From the NCBI GenBank assembly GCA_001600355.1, contig BCJU01000001.1, forward strand, positions 6,882,013 to 6,946,012: 64,000 nt of DNA. The letters are read 5' to 3'. The first letter of the stretch is position 1, and each line of letters begins with the position of its first letter. The notes under the pieces were generated by a model. The model worked only from the letters and a program-made list of their open reading frames with translations. It made no database searches and was not told the origin of the DNA. Source of the DNA: Meira nashicola. Lineage: Eukaryota; Basidiomycota; Exobasidiomycetes; Exobasidiales; Brachybasidiaceae. Positions 23,501-32,433 of this stretch are shown here, piece by piece. The translations under genes and the position numbers were made by a program.

Positions 23501-25886
23501 CTTGGATGAAGAAGCTCCACGTAAAGAAGGCGGTGAATCTCGTTGGTTCTCTGCATTGGTCGATGGTCACTCTGAAATCTTGCCAAACAACAAGCGTCGT
23601 CCCAAGTTCCGTATCGAATTGCCAGGAAATCCAATTTTAGGAGACGGTAAATCTGATAACCAAAATCACGCAATCGTTTTCCACCGTGGTGAATACATTC
23701 AATTGATCGATGCAAATCAAGACAACTATTTGGAAGAATGTTTGAAGATTCGTTCCGTTTTGGGAGAATTTGAATCATTCAACGTCAGTAGTCAAAACCC
23801 ATACGGCAGTGGTCATCAAGAACATTCAACCGCCCCAGTCGCCATCGTTGGTGCTCGTGAATACATTTTCTCCGAAAACATTGGTATTTTGGGTGATGTT
23901 GCTGCTGGTAAAGAACAAACATTCGGTACCATGGCTGGTCGTGGTTTGGCACAAATTGGAGGTAAATTGCATTATGGTCACCCGGATATTCTCAATGCTA
24001 TTTTCATGACTACTCGTGGTGGTGTTTCAAAAGCACAAAAGGGTTTGCACTTGAACGAAGATATTTACGCCGGTATGACTGCTTTCGGACGTGGTGGAAG
24101 AATCAAACATTGCGAATACTACCAATGCGGTAAAGGTCGTGATTTGGGTTTCGGTACAATTTTGAATTTCACAACCAAATTGGGTAACGGTATGGGTGAA
24201 CAAATGTTGTCTCGTGAATATTATTATCTTGGTACACAATTGCCCGTCGATCGTTTCTTGACTTTCTACTATGGTCACCCTGGTTTCCACATCAACAATA
24301 TTTTGGTCATTATGTCTGTGCAATTGTTCATGTTTGCCATGGTATTCATCGGAACGCTCAACTCTTCTCTCAATATTTGCGGTGTTACAGATAACGATTA
24401 CCAAACCGGATTACCAGGTTGCTACTATTTGCACCCAGTCTTCTTGTGGATCAAACGTACGATTATTTCCATCTTCTTGGTTTTCATGATCGCTTTCTTG
24501 CCTTTGTTCTTGCAAGAATTGTCAGAAAGAGGAGCAATTTCGGCCATCGTTCGTCTATCAAAGCACTTCTTGAGTTTAAGTCCCGTTTTCGAAGTTTTCA
24601 GTACCCAAATTTACAGTCACAGTATTATTTCTAACATGACATTCGGTGGTGCACGTTACATTGCTACCGGTCGTGGTTTCGCAACTACCCGTCAAAGTTT
24701 CGCATTGCTTTACAGTCGATTCGCAGGACCTTCAATCTATACCGGAATGCGTCTCTTGTTGATGTTGCTTTATGTCACTTTGTCGTTATGGATTCCTCAT
24801 TTGATCTATTTCTGGGTTTCTATCTTGGCTCTTTGCATTTCTCCATTCTTGTTCAACCCGCATCAATTCTCTATTGGCGATTTCGTTATTGATTACCGTG
24901 AATTTTTGCGCTGGATGTCGCGTGGTAACAGCAGAAGTCATGCAAATTCATGGATCGGATATTGTCGTTTGAGTAGAACAAAGGTCACAGGTTACAAGAA
25001 GAAGCGTTTGGGACATCCAAGTGAAAAGTTGGCAGGTGACGTACCAAGAGCAAGTTGGAGAACAATCTTGTTTGCCGAAGTTCTTGGACCATTCTGTCTG
25101 GCTGTCATCTTTGTGGTCGCATATGCTTTCGTCAAGAGTTTCCATTCGCCCGGTGATCCACCAATGGGAGCAATCACACGTATTGCCATCATTGCTTTGG
25201 GACCAATCGTTTGGAATGCTGCCGTTTTGTTGATCATCTTTATGATTAGTATCTTCCTTGGACCTGCTTTGAACAATTGTTGCAACAAATTCGGATCAGT
25301 GATGGCAGCTATTGCACACATTCTTGCCGTTGTTGGTATGATTGCCGCTTTCGAATTCTTATGGTTCTTGGAACAATGGAACGCATCTCACTGTGTTTTG
25401 GGTATCATTGCAGTCGTTGCTATTCAAAGAGCAATTTTCAAGATTTTGATTTCGCTAGTGTTATCGCGTGAATTGAAGCATGATGAAACCAATCGAGCAT
25501 GGTGGACTGGACGTTGGTACGGAAGAGGATTAGGAGGACATGCATTCTCGCAACCTGCACGTGAATTTGTTGTCAAGATTATCGAAGCAAGTTTGTTCAG
25601 TGCTGACTTTATTCAAGCACACATTTTGTTATTCGGTCTTGCTATTCCTCTTTTGATCCCATTCATGAACAAGATTCATTCTATGGGATTATTCTGGCTA
25701 CGACCAAGCAGACAAATTCATGCTCCAATCTTTTCACTTCGCGCACGTAAACAAAGAAGATCGATTATCATTCGATATGGATTATTGTTCTTATTGGCGG
25801 CTGCCATCTTTGTTTGCTTGATTGCTGTTCCGGCTATCTTGGGTTCAACTATCCAATTGGATTGTCAAATTTGCAAGTCCTTGTAA
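20511..25886 (+). CDS. FKS1: 1,3-beta-glucan synthase catalytic subunit
   Basis: Single-exon, 1791 aa. This plasma-membrane GT48 enzyme polymerises UDP-glucose into cell-wall 1,3-beta-glucan and is the echinocandin target; Rho1 activates it. The N-terminus (1-140) is Gly/Asn/Tyr-rich. The FKS1 N-terminal domain follows ([24 protein letters not shown], about 270-300), then a first membrane block (about 430-690), the large cytosolic catalytic domain (about 800-1290, with [32 protein letters not shown] and [19 protein letters not shown]), then a second membrane block. Echinocandin hot spot 1 aligns at 601-609 (FLTLSFRDP) and hot spot 2 at about 1312-1320 (LWIKRTIIS); both differ from Candida albicans. 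Length is typical of the family. Confidence 0.97.
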   Translation: [1791 protein letters not shown]

Positions 25887-26716
25887 AAAATCTCAATTTT
25901 CCGATTTCAATTCACTGTATACGATATAATCGACACTTAAACAATCATACACACAAGGCGAGCGTGCTTCGTCTTTCTTTAATAAAATGCACGCAAAAAA
26001 GAATTCCTCCGACTATATCCTACAAGCCCCTTCCCTATTTTGCAAGCAATATATTCTCAACTTTCAAGCAAATTGCCTGGATGTTATGTACGTACGATTT
26101 TACGTATGACATGCAGTGCAATACACAAACACACCATCAGCACTTTCGTAGACTTCTACCATTTTACGACATAAACAAACAACTTCTTTTGCTCTTTTTC
26201 TTTTTCTTGACTATTTTCCTCTCTATATATTTTTTTGTTTTCTTTCTCTTGTGCATCTTTTGCGCACATTTGAACGAACAATCTTTTGGACATTATATGA
26301 ATTGAATCTCTATTGAAACTCTATATGAATGGAATGATGAGCGCCCTAAGGCAGTGAAAGGCTTAGCGACACTGCCATAAAGACTAAGCTGTTCATACGA
26401 TAGGTGAAATGCGTATCGCAAATAGGTTTAAATCCCCGAGAAGCAAGGACCGAAAAGGCTGCACAAATTAATTTGCCACGAATTACGTCAATGCTGTTGT
26501 CGTATTTGGCCAACATCCAGATAATATCATTCAAATCAACCTCTGTGTATTGGCTGTTCTCCATACACAGCATAAATGTATACATTTCTTCACTCATACG
26601 GCCGATTGATTGGATTGCATATACTACTAAAGAATCCAAGAGGGGCGTCTATTGCACGGCTCATTGAATCCGGTTTAAATATTTTGCAAACGTTTTCTTA
26701 TAGCAGATTTATAGCA

Positions 26717-26797
26717 GTGATTGCTGTATATCAAAGGCAATGAATGATTGCTGTACATGAAAAACAATGAGTGATTGCAGGACATTAAAGTCAATGA
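26717..26797 (+). repeat. Three tandem copies of a 27-bp degenerate repeat in the peptide-gene promoter
   Basis: Units at 26717-26743, 26744-26770 and 26771-26797 share the frame [G/A]TGATTGC...CAATGA with no gap between copies. They end 21 bp before the TATA box of the peptide gene. Immediately upstream a 9-bp TTATAGCAG repeat occurs twice (from about 26698). This arrangement is compatible with an array of regulator sites. Confidence 0.8.
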
Positions 26798-26817
26798 ATG
26801 AAGGAATAAGATTCGGA

Positions 26818-26825
26818 TATATAAA
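26818..26825 (+). promoter_or_regulatory. TATA box of the cystine-knot-like peptide gene
   Basis: TATATAAA, 87 bp upstream of the ATG at 26912. Confidence 0.55.
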
Positions 26826-26911
26826 CAGCTATTCGAAGTCCCTTGAATTTCATTTTCTTCAAATTCATCAATTCTCTTCAATTAACTCAAAAGATAAAGG
26901 CTAAGTCAAGA

Positions 26912-27231
26912 ATGCAATCCAGAATCTTTCTTACTCTTACTTTCTTTACAGTACTGAACTGTTTGACTGTTCTGGCTACTCCAATTGCAAAATTGAATGC
27001 TATTGAACATCCAATCGAACGTCGTAATGCAATTTTGGAAAATATGGTAAGACTTTTTGATCTTGTGTATAAATGAATTTCGTTTTACTGAAAGATTTTT
27101 TCCATTTTCATTTTTAGATGTTCGAATCAGACGTTACGCTTGTTAAACGTGGTATTTGCCCGAAATATTGCCTTATTGTAGGCTGCCCTTCTGGTTGCAT
27201 TTGTATTCTTGCCTTGTGTCATGAAAAGTAG
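26912..27231 (+). CDS. Secreted precursor of a six-cysteine, cyclotide/knottin-spaced peptide
   Basis: Two exons, 26912-27046 and 27118-27231, with a 71-bp phase-0 intron (GTAAGA donor, ACTGA branch, TTTTTAG acceptor). The precursor is 82 aa. A signal peptide spans about 1-22 (MQSRIFLTLTFF start). A short propeptide with a dibasic RR at 37-38 follows and ends in KR at 55-56, a Kex2 processing site. The last 26 residues (57-82) hold six cysteines at 59, 63, 68, 72, 74 and 79, giving C-x3-C-x4-C-x3-C-x1-C-x4-C. That is the spacing class of plant cyclotides and squash knottins. The conserved loop-1 Glu of cyclotides is absent and the tail HEK lacks the usual Asn/Asp for cyclisation, so a linear peptide is likelier. 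Role (antimicrobial, inhibitor, effector or signal) is unknown. Too short and split to appear in ordinary ORF calls. Confidence 0.75.
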
Positions 27232-27479
27232 ATGAAAGCTGCTTTAATGACACTGGAGGTCATATGCTCAAAGTGCTAAATAGCAGCAATCTATTGAATA
27301 TTCATATCCTTTCCCCCCTTTTTAAACATCACATATTTGCAGGTCAAAGAAAGTGTTTGTATAAATTATTATTATTTCCGCAAGCTATAAATATAGAATG
27401 AATAAACATCAATACAAGCGCGTACTTTTCTATGTAGAATATTTAAAGAGAGAGAGTGTTTAAAGGAGGAGAATAATAT

Positions 27480-28955
27480 TTAATTACCACCGCCAAGGAG
27501 GGTACCAACAAGACCGTTATCAGTCTTCTTTTGAATCTTTGATCCAGGGTATTTGTCATAATAAGAAGTTGCGTTTGTGTTGTAACGTTTGCAAGGGTTA
27601 CTACCTGCTTCGGCTAAGTTTTGGAATGGACGTTTAATATTTTCACCTACAAAGTCAAGTGCTTTTGCTGTATTTTTGTAAATGACATTCAAATAAGAAG
27701 GAACGACTTCTTCAATACCAGCTTGGAATAAGAAGCATGCTAATGCTTGAGGATCGTTTAATAAATCAGCAGTATGAATTGCTCCGCCAGTGATATCACC
27801 TGCATCAACACCTGCAAAGCTGTTTACTTTTCCTGTATTACCACCAAGAGATAATAAACTTGGATCAACGTTTGCTGCATTGAGTAAAGTTAAAACGATA
27901 TCATCTAAACCGAAAGTTGCAGCTAAAGGACGTCTCTTCCAACTTGGCAATAAACGTTCATGACCTGGAGTATAATGTAATTCACCGTTTGAATCCTTTT
28001 CTACACCAAAGAATGCCAACAAATTTGGTTCATCCAAATAAATACGATTATAACCATTTGCATCTGCAGTATTGTTTGCTGCAAATTCGGCAACGAAACG
28101 TTCGGCAGCAGTTGTTACAACTAAACCACCAAAAGCACTTTGAAAGAAGAAAGGATTTGTTGCAACACTTTCATGGAAACGGTTTGCCTTGTGTTGAAGC
28201 ATCAATTCTGCATTATAAACATCTTTACCGGGAGTTGCATCATTGTTACCTAAAGCTAAAAGATCTTTGAAGAATGGCAAATGAACATCGTAATTATTAT
28301 AATTTGAACCTGGAGCGTAATAATCTTGACGAACGATTGATGCATCACCTTCGTAAATGTTATGAGCGTTAATACCTTGAGGAGGACCGGCAAGAATATC
28401 TTCTAAAGCACCTAAACCACTTGAAGCTGGTGGAGGTCCACCGATCGACCATGAAAGGTCAAGGATGTTACCGTTAAACACAACTGCATATGCGTTTAAG
28501 GCTAAAGCTAAATCGTATTCGACACCAAAGACTTTATTGATTGCATCGATACCTTGATACAAGTTTGTAACACCGTTACGGTTAAAGTAACCGTGATTTG
28601 CTAATAAATTTAAACCAGGGCAAGGACCACGAATATCACCTGGTCCTGGAGGAATGAATTTATGTTCATCAGAAGTTAAATCAACGGTTTGTTCTTTTTC
28701 ATTGTACTTGAAATTTGCAGGATTAATTAAAGCTGTTAAACGACGTTGACCGAAACCGTTATCGGGTGTTTGTCCGGTAAAGTTTGATCCACGTTTAATC
28801 AAATTTTGAAATTGACCTTTACCTGCCTTGATTTCTGCTGCACGTTTAAGAAATTCGCCGTATTGAGGTGAATTTGGATCACCTAAAGCAGGAAAAGCTT
28901 GAACAGTGCTGAGCAAGCCAACGATGGCAATAGAAAGAAGAGCGAATGCCTTCAT
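27480..28955 (-). CDS. Secreted heme-thiolate peroxidase, unspecific peroxygenase (chloroperoxidase) family
   Basis: 491 aa from the ATG at 28955. This start gives a clean signal peptide (MKAFALLSIAIVGLLSTVQA); the frame is open upstream to 29039 but without ATG. Members use H2O2 to oxygenate or halogenate organic substrates outside the cell. The heme-thiolate motif PCPGLNLLANHGYFNRNG carries the axial cysteine (C112), and the acid-base motif EGDAS is at 202-206 with R209 close by. Two Asn-rich glycosylation-type stretches are present. Length is that of long (class II-like) peroxygenases. A KR at about 54-55 may mark a propeptide. It is convergent with the small peptide gene 248 bp away. No intron seen. 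Confidence 0.9.
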   Translation of the reverse strand: MKAFALLSIAIVGLLSTVQAFPALGDPNSPQYGEFLKRAAEIKAGKGQFQNLIKRGSNFTGQTPDNGFGQRRLTALINPANFKYNEKEQTVDLTSDEHKFIPPGPGDIRGPCPGLNLLANHGYFNRNGVTNLYQGIDAINKVFGVEYDLALALNAYAVVFNGNILDLSWSIGGPPPASSGLGALEDILAGPPQGINAHNIYEGDASIVRQDYYAPGSNYNNYDVHLPFFKDLLALGNNDATPGKDVYNAELMLQHKANRFHESVATNPFFFQSAFGGLVVTTAAERFVAEFAANNTADANGYNRIYLDEPNLLAFFGVEKDSNGELHYTPGHERLLPSWKRRPLAATFGLDDIVLTLLNAANVDPSLLSLGGNTGKVNSFAGVDAGDITGGAIHTADLLNDPQALACFLFQAGIEEVVPSYLNVIYKNTAKALDFVGENIKRPFQNLAEAGSNPCKRYNTNATSYYDKYPGSKIQKKTDNGLVGTLLGGGN

Positions 28956-31269
28956 GGTGAAGAGGGGAAGAGAGGGGATAGGGGAAGAGAGTGAAAGAAG
29001 AAATTTTTGATAAAGAGAGTTTGAATTGATTTTGATCAAAAATATTCCGCCTTTTTAAGCATTTTAGGGAGAATTAAAAAATTATTTTCAATTTACCAAA
29101 TCAAATTAAAACAAACAAACATTGTCATAGATCCTTCATGATTTCCATAATACCCAATCATTTTTCACCTTTTCCTCTGACGTGATTTGAATAGGGCTCA
29201 TGCTTAATTTTTACGCTAGAAGAATCGTACTAAGAATAAAGTTTTCCATTTATTACTCATGAGTCAAATCAAATTCCTTTTCTGGAGAAGAAAAAGGGCT
29301 AAAAACATAATACTTGATTGGTTCGGGCTTATCATAGCTTACCATCGGGCGTAAAAGAATTGATTGCTCAATCGAACCTGATAATGTCGACATCGCGCTT
29401 GCATGCTTAGCGTCTTTGTTGAATTTATTTAGCGTGTATAATTCACTGATTAAGTGCTGATCAATAAGAATTGCTATTGTGTGATCAATATTTAGCGTCA
29501 AATGAAAGAATCCCCAAGCTTAAACAGGAACGCTGATCAATAAGCATATGTATTACCCTGGATACCCCAATCAAATCTGTCAAGATTAGACTTCACTAGT
29601 GCAAAAAGAAAAGTTTAAAAGGTATGCTAGTTGCAGATCTTTTGTTCTCATTGTTTTAAAAGCAAGTTTCGTGGGGATGCATGAGAAATCAAAAAGAAGA
29701 TCACCGTACAGATGGGAATCCTAGCCTTGTCCTTTTGTTAATTTTCTTTGTTAGCCAATGACGTGCTACAAAACGGGAGAATGGTAACGGTCAAATTTAT
29801 AAAATATCGTACGATTTTCTCTAGATTTGAAACGGTTAAGAGACAATTCCGGAGACATCTTTAATCGCCATAAGGAAGTTTTGTTTGCTATACATACATT
29901 CATTCATTTTAGATTAACCGAGATTTTATTATCTGGAATGATGGCGACCAAAGATCGTAATTGAATGGTTATATCCGAGCACAAATTCGTAGCTAAATCA
30001 ATAAAGCACGCAACGATATTTAATTAAGTCGGAGCCTCAATCTTACATTTACTAAAATATAATTTTCCACACTATTGGTCCGCAGTACCTTCGAATTCCA
30101 ACGGAAAGAGCGGAGACGTTTGACGTTAAAAAAGTATTTTAAAAACTTTGAAAGACTTTCTGAGCTGCTGCTTTATGGAATCTTCCATTTATTTGTAATA
30201 CATTTTTAGCGCACAACATCGCCGAGGTGATTTATTTCTCCTATTTCCTTTCACTTTTCACATTTTCATTTGTTCTTTAGAAACATCTAGAATCGATTGG
30301 ATGGGTGTCTTGATCACGTTATTCGTTAGTGCATCTTTATGTAGAATAATTTGTTTATGCATAATCGGTAATTGTCATCCGTAAACAAGTTGACAGCACT
30401 ATGTAAACTTCTTGTCATCTTTAGTCAGTATTTTAGCTTTTCATAACTTTAAGTTCTTCGGGTTTCCTCGCTTATGAATTCATTGAAGCTGTCAAGAACA
30501 ATAAGCCCCAGGTCAGAGCCCTTCTCTATTAACCTTTCCTTGTCAGACAAGAAGCGGGCGCACGCAAAAATGTTAGGTAAGCTTATATATCATTTTCACT
30601 TTATGAATCCACCTTACAGATTCACTTATTTCAATTTAGTCCACCAACAAACATACAAAAGATGTTGAATCTTCTTCCGCCCTCTGCGCTCACCACGACC
30701 GCGCTCCGAAATCCATTTTATCAACAATCATCACGAATTCTAATATTAGACTCGAGACGGAATCATATTATCCGTTGACCTCCCGAGATCCGTAACAGTT
30801 ACTTCTGTGGTTGAACGCGTACAAAACAACTGTAAGCTTGTTGTCACACTATACAAATAGAATCCGCGGGCCTTGGGATAAGTAGGTGTCGCGCGGGCTT
30901 GCACACTCAGTCCTTTCCGAGTTTTGCCCGATCGTGGGTGTGCGCGTGCAGTGAGAGCATAGCTTATTTTTTTGGTCAATGGCAGACCGAGCTTTATTTT
31001 TTTTCCGCGCTGCATATATTTTTTGGTTTGGTTGGTAAGAATAATCTAAAAGGGCACTTTATCTGTCAATTTATTTTACACCTTATCCCGTATTCCTTCT
31101 CCCAACTCCACATTGCGCTTTGAGCTTTGACAAGTATGTATTTCGTTGTGGAGTAAGTACTTCATTGGAAAGCTGATAGAGATGATAAAATACATCTTCA
31201 ACTCTATCAACACATCTCGAAAAAGATATACAAGGAAGGGCAATTACATTTCTTCTTTCGATCTTCAAA
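28956..31269. other. Long AT-rich spacer between peroxygenase and phosphatase genes
   Basis: About 2.3 kb. Only short ORFs, none with a signal peptide or family motif. It contains TTTAGCGTG (29428-29436), TTTAGCGTC (29491-29499) and a related TTAGCGTC (29407-29414) within 100 bp. A GC-richer patch lies at about 30,660-30,960 and T-rich runs at about 31,000. Confidence 0.5.
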
Positions 31270-32337
31270 ATGGCAGCAGCAGCAACACTTCTTCAACGAT
31301 CAGCAATCATGTTAACGAATGAAGCAAACGTAAAGCCAATGACGGCAATCGAATTGGATAATTTAGCCAAAACTTCAGTTTTAGAAACAATTACTGCAGA
31401 AAATTTAGCAAGGGCATTAATTTCGCCACCTTTTATACTTTTAGCATCTTCAGATGAAGCAAGAACGGAAGATGCTCGTGCTCCAGTTGCATGTTTAAAT
31501 TTTAGGGATGCATGTAGTCCTGAACGTACTCCTGAATTACAAGCAAAAAGGTTTTATAGAGCAGGTAAATCAGCTTTTAACAGCAATGCATTATCAAAAC
31601 TTGGAATTAAAAACGTTTATGATTTACGTAGTGAAGCAGAACGTATACGTGATCCACATGAGAATGAAGATGTAATGGATGGTGTTAAAGTGAAATGGTT
31701 TGCACCAAGAGATCATATTTCAATTATGGAACAAATGCAAGTTCAAAACCAAGTTAATAAACAATCAAAAGAAGATATAATTGCTCAAGTTGCAAAGAAG
31801 AGATTAAATGGTGAAACAGAAGAAGATGAAGAAATTGATGTTGATGCAGTTCAAGATGCTCAAGGAAATATTCAACCTGCAATTCAAGCTGCTCTTGTAA
31901 AATCATACCTTGCAATCTTACATTCCCATCAAGAGATTTTTCGTCAAATTTTATTAGATCTTGCTTATTTAAAAGATCCTTCTTCGGCAATCTTACTTCA
32001 TTGTACTGCAGGAAAAGATCGTACGGGTGTTGCAATTGCAATGTTACAATCTCTTGCAGGTTGTTCAGATGAAGGAATTGCGTCAGATTATGCATTAACA
32101 AGAATTGGAGTTGAACCAGCAAGAGAACATTTGATAAAAGCAATGCGTGCAATGGTTCCTCATTTTGCTACAAACGATCCAAGATTTTTAGCAACAAGTG
32201 AAAGTAGAGCAGAAATAATGCTTTTGTTTTTACGTTCTGTTAGAGATCAATTCGGCAACTTTGAAGGTTATGCAAAAACTATTTTAGGTCTTACAGCTGA
32301 AGAAGTAGAAGCAGTAAAAGTTAACGTACGTGTGTAG
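31270..32337 (+). CDS. Protein tyrosine phosphatase of the Tyr_phosphatase3 family
   Basis: Single-exon, 355 aa. The fold is that of atypical/dual-specificity phosphatases. The N-terminal half carries the family signature CLNFRDACSPERTPELQ, then RFYRAGKSAFNS and LGIKNVYDLRSEAER. The P-loop is HCTAGKDRTG, with nucleophile C245 and R251. An insertion of about 40 charged residues (about 155-195, KQSKEDIIAQVAKKRLNGETEEDEE) separates these blocks. No signal peptide or membrane segment, so probably cytosolic. Family members dephosphorylate phosphotyrosine or phosphoinositides; the substrate here is unknown. Convergent with the MFS gene (96 bp). Confidence 0.88.
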   Translation: MAAAATLLQRSAIMLTNEANVKPMTAIELDNLAKTSVLETITAENLARALISPPFILLASSDEARTEDARAPVACLNFRDACSPERTPELQAKRFYRAGKSAFNSNALSKLGIKNVYDLRSEAERIRDPHENEDVMDGVKVKWFAPRDHISIMEQMQVQNQVNKQSKEDIIAQVAKKRLNGETEEDEEIDVDAVQDAQGNIQPAIQAALVKSYLAILHSHQEIFRQILLDLAYLKDPSSAILLHCTAGKDRTGVAIAMLQSLAGCSDEGIASDYALTRIGVEPAREHLIKAMRAMVPHFATNDPRFLATSESRAEIMLLFLRSVRDQFGNFEGYAKTILGLTAEEVEAVKVNVRV

Positions 32338-32433
32338 TTTAGTTTAATTCATTCTTGTATTAATTTCTATATAATTCATGTGTTTATTCATTACAATACA
32401 GATCTATAAATTCGTTAAAAAGTTTGAGCATAA

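Larger units (their letters stand above)
25887..26911. other. Spacer between FKS1 and the small peptide gene
   Basis: About 1 kb. The first half is the FKS1 3' region with T-rich tracts (about 26,190-26,260). The second half is the peptide gene's promoter, with a tandem repeat (26717-26797) and TATA box (26818-26825). Short ORFs here have no recognisable content. Confidence 0.5.

Noticed and set aside
26912..27231. True plant-type cyclotide
   Set aside because: The cysteine spacing fits, but the first-loop Glu and the C-terminal Asn/Asp needed for head-to-tail joining are absent; only the looser knottin reading is kept.
28956..29039. Upstream start for the peroxygenase
   Set aside because: The extra in-frame codons begin without ATG and would bury the signal peptide; 28955 is the better start.
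30474..30668. 64-codon ORF as a small gene
   Set aside because: No recognisable content and ordinary spacer composition; a GTAAG donor-like site exists, but no convincing second exon was found.
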